This document shows positions 25,410 through 33,048 of a stretch of 64,000 nucleotides of DNA, one piece after another. Position 1 is the first letter of the stretch, and each line of letters begins with the position of its first letter. The notes under the pieces were generated by a model. The model ran no database searches. It had not been told where the DNA came from and saw only the letters and a list, made by a program, of their open reading frames with translations. Made by a program: the position numbers and the translations under genes. Source of the stretch: Streptomyces sp. NRRL S-350 (lineage in GTDB: Bacteria > Actinomycetota > Actinomycetes > Streptomycetales > Streptomycetaceae); contig NZ_JOHO01000009.1 in assembly GCF_000719705.1 (NCBI RefSeq), positions 121,542 to 185,541 on the forward strand, written 5' to 3'.

Positions 25410-26414
25410 ATGCAGCCACGGAATTCGCGTCTCAACAGCTCCGCCCTGCGCGGTGCGGTCGACCTCGCCGCAGTGAAGGCGGCCGGGGAGGCCGCCCAGA
25501 AGGCCGAGCAGGCCCGGGCCGAGCGGGCCCGTCAGGCGGCCGCCGCCGAAGCGGACGGGTCCGCCGTCCCCCAGTCCGCCTACCAGCTCGTCCTCGACGT
25601 CACCGAGGACACCTTCGAGGCCGAGGTCGTCCAGCGCTCCTCCGAGGTGCCGGTCGTCATCGACTTCTGGGCCGAGTGGTGCGGGCCCTGCAAGCAGCTC
25701 AGCCCGATCCTGGAGAGCCTGGCCGAGGAGTACGCCGGCCGCTTCGTGCTCGCCAAGATCGACGTGGACGCCAACCAACTGCTGGCCCAGCAGTTCGGCA
25801 TCCAGGGCATCCCGGCCGTGATGGCCGTGGTGGCCGGCCAGCTGGTGCCGCTGTTCCAGGGCGCGGAGAGCGCGGCCAACGTCCGCAAGGTGCTGGACCA
25901 GCTCATCCTGGTCGCCGAGCAGCGCTTCGGCGTGGGCGGCGTGGCCGGTGCCGGCGCGGCCGCCCCGGGCGGGGCCCCGGCCGCCGCACCGGAGCGGCCC
26001 GAGGACCCGGCGCTGGCCGCCGCGCACGACGCGCTGGACGCCGGTGACCTCGGCGGAGCCATCCAGGCGTACCGGAACGTGCTGGCCGACGACCCGGGCA
26101 ACACCGAGGCCCGGCTGGGCCTGGCCCAGGCCGAGCTGCTGCGGCGCATCGAGGGCCTGGACCTGCAGGCCGTCCGGGCGGCGGCCGCGGCCGACCCGAA
26201 GAACGTCGAGGTCCAGCTCCAGGCGGCCGACCTGGACCTGGTCGGCGGTCACGTCGAGGACGCGTTCGGGCGTCTGGTGGCCACCGTCGGGCGGACGGCC
26301 GGCGGGGACCGGGACACCGCCCGGCTGCGCCTGCTGGAGCTGTTCGAGGTGATCGGCCCCGAGGACCCGCGGGTCGTCGCGGCCCGTACGGCGCTGGCGC
26401 GCGTGCTGTTCTGA
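25410..26414 (+). CDS. Thioredoxin-domain protein with TPR-like C-terminus (YbbN/CnoX-like)
   Basis: This 334-residue cytoplasmic protein has an Ala/Glu/Arg-rich coiled region (about residues 10-50) and a thioredoxin domain (about 60-180) with the active site WCGPC, cysteines 91 and 94. A Gly/Ala/Pro linker and a tetratricopeptide-like helical domain follow (EDPALAAAHDALDAGDLGGA onward). The layout matches the YbbN/CnoX group, which act as chaperone-redox holdases. The WCGPC motif suggests redox activity, unlike E. coli CnoX (SXXC). ATG 25410 with GGGAGG upstream is preferred to a much longer open frame. A clear terminator follows. Confidence 0.88.
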   Translation: MQPRNSRLNSSALRGAVDLAAVKAAGEAAQKAEQARAERARQAAAAEADGSAVPQSAYQLVLDVTEDTFEAEVVQRSSEVPVVIDFWAEWCGPCKQLSPILESLAEEYAGRFVLAKIDVDANQLLAQQFGIQGIPAVMAVVAGQLVPLFQGAESAANVRKVLDQLILVAEQRFGVGGVAGAGAAAPGGAPAAAPERPEDPALAAAHDALDAGDLGGAIQAYRNVLADDPGNTEARLGLAQAELLRRIEGLDLQAVRAAAAADPKNVEVQLQAADLDLVGGHVEDAFGRLVATVGRTAGGDRDTARLRLLELFEVIGPEDPRVVAARTALARVLF

Positions 26415-26519
26415 GCCCGGTCGCGGGCCGTCGGCTGGCACGGCGGATGACCTGCGGTGTCGCCGGGTGATTTGGCGACAATCCGGTCAACCGGACAGAG
26501 GTTTACCAAATCTTGATTT

Positions 26520-26558
26520 CACCCGTGGGTGGTCACTACGCGTGACCACCCACGGGTG
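26520..26558 (+). terminator. Strong terminator after the thioredoxin gene
   Basis: Perfect 17-bp arms (CACCCGTGGGTGGTCAC / GTGACCACCCACGGGTG) with a TACGC loop are followed by TTTC. Confidence 0.88.
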
Positions 26559-27115
26559 TTTCGTGGGTGTTTCCGGCGGATTTCGCCGTCACGCTTTCTT
26601 CAAGGCGTCACGCACGGTGCGGATCCCGCTCGTTCCATGATCGACGTCGCCGGATGTTGCATTACCCGTCAGTAAGGCACCCCTTGTGCTTCGCCCGGGA
26701 TTCAAGCACGATCGGCGACGCCCGGTCCCAGACTCCACACCCGCCGACCACCGGTCGGCACGCGGAGCGCGGGATCCCCACCGGGCGAGCCGCCGGCCCC
26801 GGCCGGCGGTAGGGAGGGCAGGGGGGTATCCGCGGTCCCACGGCGGTTCCTGTCCTTCGACCGGCCGCGCGGCCCTGCGCGGTCGCTGGTTGTCGCTCGG
26901 GGGTGATCGCCGATGTCGTCGGTCCTGCCCGCCGCCCCGCAAGGACGGCCGGTGCTTGGCCGGGAGGGCCGCTGTACGCAGGCCGCTCCCGCGTCCGACG
27001 ACGCCCAAGGCGCTCTCCGCTACCGAGGACGTAGCTCTCTCCCATCCCAGGCCCCCACCGGCGCTGGACGCGCCGCCGGGGAGCCGGAGATGTACGTCCT
27101 AGAAGGAGGACTCGC
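26559..27115. other. 557-bp noncoding region upstream of the DUF6230 operon
   Basis: No gene is convincing here; open frames are Arg/Pro/Gly-rich and lack ribosome sites. Visible elements are a palindrome TTACCCGTCAGTAA (26662-26675), an inverted pair TTGTGCTT / AAGCACGA (26684-26691 and 26704-26711), and a GC hairpin CCGCCGGCC / GGCCGGCGG (26790-26798 and 26801-26809). The length implies a long leader RNA or distant promoter. I could not match it to a known riboswitch. Confidence 0.5.
26662..26675. promoter_or_regulatory. Possible second site for the nearby TetR regulator
   Basis: Reverse-complemented it reads TTACTGACGGGTAA and agrees with the TetR-gene palindrome TTACTGGGGAGTAA at 11 of 14 positions, with the outer bases intact. 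It lies 440 bp before the DUF6230 start, just after the thioredoxin terminator, so it could mark the operon promoter. This is inference only. Confidence 0.35.
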
Positions 27116-27784
27116 ATGTCCAAGACCTACGGCAAGACCCGCTGGAAGCGCTTCGCCCTGGTGATGGTCCCGAGCGTCGCGGCCACCGCGATGGTCGGCG
27201 TCTCGATCGCCAACAGCGCGCTCGCCGCCTCGTTCAGCATTTCCGGCCAGCAGTTCAAGGTGAGCACCCCGCACCTCGAGGGCAAGAACTTCGCCCAGTT
27301 CGGCACCGTCGACATCGAGGCCAACGGCGCGCCGCACCCGGTCGCCGTCTCGGCCTTCGACTCGGCCGACATCACCAACCTGTGCCAGTCCGTGGTGACC
27401 GACCTGTCCAGGTTCGGCCTCGGCAAGATCACCCTCCAGCTCAACGCGGGCGGCAACGGCACGCCGGTGCACGCCGACAACCTGCTCATCGACCTGGAAG
27501 AACTGAAGGCCGACGCGACCTTCAAGAACATCAGCATCGGCCAGGACGCCTCGACCCTCACCGGCTCGGCGACCCAGGGCTGGGCGCCCCACCAGAAGGT
27601 CCAGGACGCGGGCGGGGGCAAGGGCCTGCCGACCGGCGCCACGGGCTTCGCCCAGGCCGCACCGGAGGCCACCCTGGACGGCGTCCAGCAGACCGCGCGC
27701 GCCACCTCGGCCGGCAAGTTCGTGCTCAGCGGCCTGCACCTCTCGCTCAAGCACGGCGACGGCCCGGGCAACGAGTGCTTCTGA
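27116..27784 (+). CDS. DUF6230 secreted protein (first gene of an envelope triad)
   Basis: This 222-residue protein has a basic N-terminus and one hydrophobic segment ending in SANS/ALA motifs (FALVMVPSVAATAMVGVSIA, then NSALAASF), a probable signal peptide or anchor. The mature part is a beta-rich domain of about 150 residues with a single Cys in DITNLCQSVV and another at the C-terminus (NECF). It matches what I know as DUF6230. Some databases call relatives 'cholesterol esterase', but no catalytic serine motif is visible. It starts at ATG 27116 with AAGGAGGA five bases upstream. It leads the DUF6114 and PAT-rich genes on the same strand. Confidence 0.8.
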   Translation: MSKTYGKTRWKRFALVMVPSVAATAMVGVSIANSALAASFSISGQQFKVSTPHLEGKNFAQFGTVDIEANGAPHPVAVSAFDSADITNLCQSVVTDLSRFGLGKITLQLNAGGNGTPVHADNLLIDLEELKADATFKNISIGQDASTLTGSATQGWAPHQKVQDAGGGKGLPTGATGFAQAAPEATLDGVQQTARATSAGKFVLSGLHLSLKHGDGPGNECF

Positions 27785-27834
27785 GCCCCGCCTGACGGCG
27801 TGCCGGTCGGCGCGCCCGACCGACGGGACTCCCA

Positions 27835-27871
27835 GGGCCGGGGGCGGCGGGCTTTTCGCCGTTCCCGGCCC
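27835..27871 (+). terminator. Hairpin between the DUF6230 and DUF6114 genes
   Basis: Fifteen-base arms with two mismatches enclose a GGCTTTT loop. It may attenuate expression of the downstream genes relative to the first one. Confidence 0.5.
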
Positions 27872-27915
27872 CAGTCAATGTTCTTCCCCTCGTAGAGACA
27901 TCGAGGAGCTGCACC

Positions 27916-28614
27916 ATGTCCAGCGCAACGGTCGAAACCCGGGCCGGCCACCAGAATCCGATCGGGTGGCTCTGGCGGCACTTCCGCGCGTTCCGCCGCA
28001 CCAGGCCCTTCTGGGGCGGCCTGCTGGCCATGATCGCCGGCGTCCCGATCCTGTACTTCCCGTACGCCCACCTGGCGCTCGGGGCCGTGACCATCGCGAT
28101 GTCCACCACGGCGGGGGCGGGCTCGCTGATCATCGGCGTCCTGATGATCCTGCTCGGCCTGACCGGCTGGTTCCAGCCGCCCGTCCGGGTCTTCGCGGGC
28201 ATCGCGACCATCCTGCTGACGCTGGTCTCGATCCCGGTGTCCAACCTGGCCGGATTCGGCCTGGCCCTGCTGCCGGGCCTGATCGGCGGCGGCCTGCTGG
28301 TCTCCTGGGCGCCGCTGCCCGAGCCGAAGGCCGAGCCGGCGGCCAAGGGCGGGCGCCGTCGCCGGGGCAAGAGCGCGGTGGCCAGGAGTGCTGCCGCCGA
28401 GCCCGGGACCGCGACCGCCGGCGAGCCGGAAACCGCGACCGCCGCCGAACCGGCCGGGCCCGCTGTCGCGGAAGCCGCCGAGGCGCCCACCGCCCAGCTG
28501 CCCGCCCAGGGCGCGCCGCAGGAGCCGGGCGCCGGGCCCGCCGCCGCTGAGCCCGCCGCCGGGACCACCGTCCCGAAGCAGGGCGGCGCGGTCGACCAGG
28601 AGGGCGCGCGGTGA
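27916..28614 (+). CDS. DUF6114 membrane protein (second gene of the triad)
   Basis: This 232-residue protein has a basic N-terminus (FRAFRRTRPFWGGLLAM) and four closely packed hydrophobic segments up to about residue 135: GLLAMIAGVPILYFPYA, VTIAMSTTAGAGSLIIGVLM, VFAGIATILLTLVSIPVSNL and FGLALLPGLIGGGLLVSW. A cytosolic tail of about 95 residues follows, starting with GGRRRRGKS and continuing Ala/Glu/Pro-rich. It corresponds to DUF6114. Function is unknown. It starts at ATG 27916 with GAGGAG upstream and overlaps the next gene by four bases (GTGA), so products two and three are coupled. Confidence 0.8.
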   Translation: MSSATVETRAGHQNPIGWLWRHFRAFRRTRPFWGGLLAMIAGVPILYFPYAHLALGAVTIAMSTTAGAGSLIIGVLMILLGLTGWFQPPVRVFAGIATILLTLVSIPVSNLAGFGLALLPGLIGGGLLVSWAPLPEPKAEPAAKGGRRRRGKSAVARSAAAEPGTATAGEPETATAAEPAGPAVAEAAEAPTAQLPAQGAPQEPGAGPAAAEPAAGTTVPKQGGAVDQEGAR

Positions 28615-30110
28615 CCGGGCCGGCCGAGCAAGCCGACGGCACGGCCGTCCCCGCGCAGCGCTCCGGCCGGCACGCGGCCCCGCGCACCCCCGTACGGGTC
28701 CGGCTGAGAGGCCGGGCGCTGGCCATGGCCGCGGTGCCGACCGCACTGCTGATGGCCGCCGCCTACACGCCCAACCCGGCGCTCGCCGAGTCCGCGGCGG
28801 GCAAGCCCTGCGGCAACGCGCCGGTCGCGGTGCCGGACGTCGCGCCGATCGAGACGCCCGTCCCCAAGAGCGACCTGCCCGAGCCGCCGCCGGGCCCGTC
28901 CAGCACGCCGACCACCGTGCCGGGCACGGCACCGGGGACGGTGCCCACGGCGGCGCCCACGACCGCGCCGTCCGGCGGCCCCTCCGCCGGGCCGAGCACG
29001 GTACCGGCCCAGCCGCCGACCGGCGCCCCCGCCCAGCAGCCCACCTCCCCGGTCAAGCCGCCGTCCGCGGCGACGCCGGCCACCCAGCCGCCCGCCGCCC
29101 GCTCGGCCGCCACCGGCGGCGCGGTCGCGTCCAGCGCGGTCTACCGGGGCGCCGGGACGGGTACCGGCACGGCCACCCAGGCCGGGCTGATCGACGACAT
29201 CGTCGGCGGCATCAACCACCTGCTGAACCCGAACGGTTCGCCGAGCCCCAGCCCGAGCCCGAGCGCCGACCCGAGCACCACGCCGGGCACGACCCCGGCA
29301 CCGGCCACCGCCCCGGCACCGGCCACCACCCCGGCCGCTCCGGCCCCGCGCGCGGGCACCCCGGCCCAGCCCGCCCCGGCGCAGGCCCCGGCCGCCAAGG
29401 ACGCCGCTCCGCCCGCGGCCCGGCCCTCCGGCGGCACCGCCTCGCCGGCCGCGACGCCGAGCGGGAAGGCGAGCCCGAAGGCGACGCCCACCGCAGGTGC
29501 CTCCGGTACCGCCTCGCCCACCCCGGGCGCCTCCGGCTCGCCGTCCGCCACGCCGACCCAGAACCCCAACTGCGACGTGGACACCCGGAGTCTGACCGCC
29601 GGCGCCGCCGCCCAGGGGCAGGTCGTCCCGGAGCAGAACTGGACCCTGCAGACCAGCCGTCTCGCCCTGCACGGCGCGGTCTTCCACGGCGTCTACGACG
29701 TGAAGACGCCGACCGGCAGCAAGCGCGTCCTGAAGTTCGTGGTCGACAGCGTGGACATCGACAACCTCGACATGTCGACTCTGGAGGGCAACGGGGTGAC
29801 CTTCCACGTCCAGGGCGCCAAGGGGTCCACCTCGACCATGCGCGAGGGCCCGGTCACCATGTACGTGGAGCGGCTGTCCGGCCACCTGTCCAAGCTGCTC
29901 GGCCTGCCGATCCCGATCGACCTGGGCGAGATCACGCTCACCCCCGACACCCTGCCGCGCTGGCTGTACGACCTGATCGGTGCCATCCCGATCCCGCTGG
30001 ACCTGGAACTGACCGGCGTCACCGCCAAGCAGGCCGGCCAGTTCGGCGGCACCCTGCACATCCCGGGCATGCACCTGTTCAACGACAACGCGCCGTACAG
30101 CGACAAGTAG
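28611..30110 (+). CDS. Secreted Pro/Ala/Thr-rich protein with a C-terminal domain resembling the DUF6230 protein
   Basis: This 499-residue protein has a long basic N-terminus, a hydrophobic signal segment near residues 42-60 (ALAMAAVPTALLMAAAYTP) and a likely cleavage at LAESAAG. About 250 residues of Pro/Ala/Thr/Ser repeats follow, typical of a cell-wall-spanning stalk. A folded C-terminal domain of about 175 residues starts at NPNCDVDTRSL. That domain echoes the first protein of the operon: a DSVDIDNL block against DSADITNL, with similar flanking beta strands. No catalytic motif is recognised. It starts with GTG 28611 inside the previous stop. The arrangement suggests an envelope complex; function is not known. 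Confidence 0.8.
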   Translation: MTGPAEQADGTAVPAQRSGRHAAPRTPVRVRLRGRALAMAAVPTALLMAAAYTPNPALAESAAGKPCGNAPVAVPDVAPIETPVPKSDLPEPPPGPSSTPTTVPGTAPGTVPTAAPTTAPSGGPSAGPSTVPAQPPTGAPAQQPTSPVKPPSAATPATQPPAARSAATGGAVASSAVYRGAGTGTGTATQAGLIDDIVGGINHLLNPNGSPSPSPSPSADPSTTPGTTPAPATAPAPATTPAAPAPRAGTPAQPAPAQAPAAKDAAPPAARPSGGTASPAATPSGKASPKATPTAGASGTASPTPGASGSPSATPTQNPNCDVDTRSLTAGAAAQGQVVPEQNWTLQTSRLALHGAVFHGVYDVKTPTGSKRVLKFVVDSVDIDNLDMSTLEGNGVTFHVQGAKGSTSTMREGPVTMYVERLSGHLSKLLGLPIPIDLGEITLTPDTLPRWLYDLIGAIPIPLDLELTGVTAKQAGQFGGTLHIPGMHLFNDNAPYSDK

Positions 30111-30180
30111 CACCCGCGCCCCGCGGCACCCGCGCACCGCAGTGCCGGCACCTCGCGCCCGGCACGTCGCCCGCGCCGTG

Positions 30181-30226
30181 AACGCCCGTGGGGCGGCCCT
30201 CCGAAGAGGACCGCCCCACGGGCGTT
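30181..30226. terminator. Bidirectional terminator between the triad and pyk
   Basis: Perfect 16-bp arms (AACGCCCGTGGGGCGG / CCGCCCCACGGGCGTT) lie 71 nt after the third triad gene and 17 nt beyond the pyk stop codon. Confidence 0.85.
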
Positions 30227-30242
30227 CGGGCGTGCCGGGTGC

Positions 30243-31670
30243 TCACTCGCTCCGGGTGCCCAGGTGGTGCACCTGCACCATGTTGGTGGTGCCGGGGATG
30301 CCGACCGGCACACCGGCGGTGACGATGACGGTGTCGCCCTCGGCGAGCCGGCCGAGCTTCAGCAGCTCCCGGTCGACCTGCGCGACCATCGCGTCGGTGG
30401 TGGCCACCTGCTCGGTCACGTACGCCTCGACGCCCCAGCTCAGCGAGAGCTGGTTGCGGGTGGCGGTGTCCGGGGTGAAGGCGATCACCGGGATCGGCGA
30501 GCGGTAGCGCGACAGCCGGCGGGCGGTGTCACCGGACTTGGTGAACGCGACCAGTGCCTTGCCGTCGAGGAAGTCGCCCAGCTCGCACGCCGCACGGGCG
30601 ACCGAACCGCCCTGGGTGCGCGGCTTGCGGCCCGGGTTGAGGGGCTGGAGGCCCTGGGAGACGAGCTCCTCCTCGGCCTTCTCGCAGATCCGGCTCATGG
30701 TGCGCACGGTCTCGATCGGGTACTTCCCGACGCTCGACTCGGCGGAGAGCATGACCGCGTCGGCGCCGTCCAGGATGGCGTTGGCGACGTCGGAGACCTC
30801 GGCGCGGGTGGGGCGCGAGGCGTGGATCATCGACTCCATCATCTGGGTGGCGACGATGACCGGCTTGGCGTTGCGGCGGGCCAGGGTGACCAGCTGCTTC
30901 TGGACCAGCGGCACCCGCTCCAGCGGGTACTCCACCGCGAGGTCGCCGCGGGCGACCATGATGGCGTCGAAGGCGAGGACGATCTCCTCCATGGCCTCGA
31001 CGGCCTGCGGCTTCTCGATCTTGGCGATGACCGGCACCCGGATGCCGACCTCGTCCATGACCTCGTGGACGTCCTTGATGTCGTCCGCGTTGCGGACGAA
31101 GGACAGGGCGATCATGTCGACGCCCAGGCGCAGGGCGAAGCGCAGGTCGTCCTTGTCCTTCTCGGACAGGGCGGGCACGTTCACAGCCGCGCCGGGCAGG
31201 TTGATGCCCTTGTTGTTCGAGAGCACGCCGCCCTCGACCACCACGGTCCTCACCCGCGGGCCGTCGACGCTGACGACCTCCAGGGCGATGACGCCGTCGT
31301 TGATCAGGATCGGGTCGCCGGGCTTCACGTCGCCGGGCAGGCCCTTGTAGGTGGTGCCGCAGATGTGCTGGTCACCGGGGACGTCCTCGGTGGTGATGGT
31401 GAACTCGTCGCCGTTGTCGACGGTCACCGGTCCGTTGGCGAAGGTGGCCAGACGGATCTTCGGACCCTGGAGGTCGGCCAGGACGCCGATGGCCTTGCCG
31501 GTGTCCTCCGAGACCTGGCGGACCTTGCGGTACCGCTCCTCGTGGTCCGCGTGGTTGCCGTGGCTCATGTTCAGTCGGGCGACGTTCATGCCCGCTTCGA
31601 CGATGGCCTTCAGCTGTTCGTAGGAGTCCGTCGCCGGACCCAGGGTGCAGACAATTTTCGCTCGGCGCAT
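30243..31670 (-). CDS. pyk: Pyruvate kinase
   Basis: This 475-residue glycolytic enzyme converts phosphoenolpyruvate and ADP to pyruvate and ATP. It begins RRAKIVCTLGPATDS, the hallmark N-terminus. It contains ARLNMSHGNHADH, GDLAVEYPLERVPLVQK and MMESMIHASRPTRAEVSDVA (the K/Mg-binding region), plus a C-terminal regulatory domain ending VQVHHLGTRSE. Length is normal. ATG 31670 has no ribosome site but TAGACT ends 7 nt upstream, so a leaderless mRNA is likely. Acetate kinase and phosphate acetyltransferase lie immediately upstream on the same strand, linking it to acetate overflow. Confidence 0.95.
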   Translation of the reverse strand: MRRAKIVCTLGPATDSYEQLKAIVEAGMNVARLNMSHGNHADHEERYRKVRQVSEDTGKAIGVLADLQGPKIRLATFANGPVTVDNGDEFTITTEDVPGDQHICGTTYKGLPGDVKPGDPILINDGVIALEVVSVDGPRVRTVVVEGGVLSNNKGINLPGAAVNVPALSEKDKDDLRFALRLGVDMIALSFVRNADDIKDVHEVMDEVGIRVPVIAKIEKPQAVEAMEEIVLAFDAIMVARGDLAVEYPLERVPLVQKQLVTLARRNAKPVIVATQMMESMIHASRPTRAEVSDVANAILDGADAVMLSAESSVGKYPIETVRTMSRICEKAEEELVSQGLQPLNPGRKPRTQGGSVARAACELGDFLDGKALVAFTKSGDTARRLSRYRSPIPVIAFTPDTATRNQLSLSWGVEAYVTEQVATTDAMVAQVDRELLKLGRLAEGDTVIVTAGVPVGIPGTTNMVQVHHLGTRSE

Positions 31671-31677
31671 ATCGATC

Positions 31678-31683
31678 AGTCTA
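31678..31683 (-). promoter_or_regulatory. Candidate -10 box of a leaderless pyk mRNA
   Basis: TAGACT on the minus strand matches the streptomycete consensus TAGRRT closely and is separated from ATG 31670 by 7 nt. No Shine-Dalgarno sequence lies between. Confidence 0.5.
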
Positions 31684-31764
31684 TCCGTTCGTGTTATGCG
31701 TGCATTCGGGATGGACCGGGAGGAATCGCCGACGAATGGTTCCGAGGAGTGAGACGATTCGGTG

Positions 31765-33048
31765 TCAGCCCTCGGACCGGGGTTCCTCCGGCGACTCCGA
31801 CGGCAGCGGCAGCGACGGGTCCGCGGGCCCTGCGGTCTCCGCGGGCTCCTGGTGCACCAGCGCGAAGGCCTGCCGGGCGATCTCCAGCTCCTCGTCGGTC
31901 GGCACCACCGCGACTGCCACCCGGGCGTAGGCCGGCGAGATGATCCGGGCCTCGCCGGAGCGCACCGAGTTCAGCTCCGGGTCGACGGCGATGCCCAGCT
32001 CCGTCAGCCCCGCGGTGGCCGCCGCGCGCACCGGCGCCGCGTTCTCCCCGACGCCCGCGGTGAACGCGATCGCGTCCACCCGGCCGAGCACCGCGTAGTA
32101 GCCGCCGATGTACTTGCGCAGCCGGTGGACGTACGAGTCGAAGGCGAGCCGGGCGTCCGCGTCCCCCTCGTCGGCCCGGCGCATGATCTCGCGCATGTCG
32201 TTGTCGCCGCACAGGCCGCGCAGGCCGCTGCGGCGGTTGAGCAGGTCGTCGATCTCGTCGACGGACAGCCCGCCGACCCGGTGCAGGTGGAAGACCACGC
32301 CGGCGTCGATGTCGCCCGAGCGGGTGCCCATGACCAGGCCCTCCAGCGGGGTCAGGCCCATCGAGGTGTCCACGCAGCGGCCGCCGCTGACCGCCGAGGC
32401 GGAGGCGCCGTTGCCCAGGTGCAGCACGATGACGTTGACCTCGGCCGGGTCCTTGCCGAGCAGCCGGGCGGTGGCCCGCGAGACGTACTGGTGCGAGGTG
32501 CCGTGGAAGCCGTACCGGCGCACCCGGTGTTCGTCGGCGACGGCCTTGTCGATCGCGTACCGGGCCGAGTACTCGGGCATCGAGGCGTGGAAGGCGGTGT
32601 CGAAGACGGCCACCTGGGGGAGGTCCGGGCGCAGCGCCCGGACCACCTCGATGCCGGTGATGTTGGCCGGGTTGTGCAGCGGCGCGACCGGGATCAGCCG
32701 GCGGATCTCCTTGAGCACGTCGTCGGTGACGACGGTCGGCTCGGTGAACCGCTTGCCGCCGTGCACCACCCGGTGGCCGATCGCGGCCAGCTCGGGGGAG
32801 TCCAGCCCGAGGCCGTCGGCGGCCAGCTCCTCGGCGACGGCCTTGAGCGCGGCGGTGTGGTCCGGGAAGGCCTGCAGCGTCTCGCGCCGCCCGCCCGTCT
32901 GCGGGGTGTGCACCAGGCGGCCGCCGGCCTCGCCGATCCGCTCGACCAGCCCGGAGGCCGGCCGGGTGCCGTCCAGCATGTCGATCAGCTGGTACTTCAC
33001 CGACGAGGAGCCGGCGTTCAGCACCAGGACGCGGGTTCTTTCGCTCAT
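31765..33048 (-). CDS. ackA: Acetate kinase
   Basis: This 427-residue ASKHA-fold enzyme interconverts acetyl phosphate + ADP and acetate + ATP. Motifs in order: VLVLNAGSSSVKYQL (phosphate loop), FDTAFHASMP, HLGNGASASAV, GTRSGDIDAG and FTAGVGENA. The C-terminus has a short Pro/Glu/Ser tail of about 25 residues beyond the usual end. ATG 33048 overlaps the pta stop by four bases, so AckA is translationally coupled to Pta. Pyruvate kinase follows 95 bp downstream. Confidence 0.96.
   Translation of the reverse strand: MSERTRVLVLNAGSSSVKYQLIDMLDGTRPASGLVERIGEAGGRLVHTPQTGGRRETLQAFPDHTAALKAVAEELAADGLGLDSPELAAIGHRVVHGGKRFTEPTVVTDDVLKEIRRLIPVAPLHNPANITGIEVVRALRPDLPQVAVFDTAFHASMPEYSARYAIDKAVADEHRVRRYGFHGTSHQYVSRATARLLGKDPAEVNVIVLHLGNGASASAVSGGRCVDTSMGLTPLEGLVMGTRSGDIDAGVVFHLHRVGGLSVDEIDDLLNRRSGLRGLCGDNDMREIMRRADEGDADARLAFDSYVHRLRKYIGGYYAVLGRVDAIAFTAGVGENAAPVRAAATAGLTELGIAVDPELNSVRSGEARIISPAYARVAVAVVPTDEELEIARQAFALVHQEPAETAGPADPSLPLPSESPEEPRSEG

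Noticed and set aside
26589..27123. Several open frames of 80-150 codons in the region before the DUF6230 gene
   Set aside because: They are Arg/Pro/Gly-rich on both strands, lack ribosome sites and show no codon-position bias typical of the neighbours.
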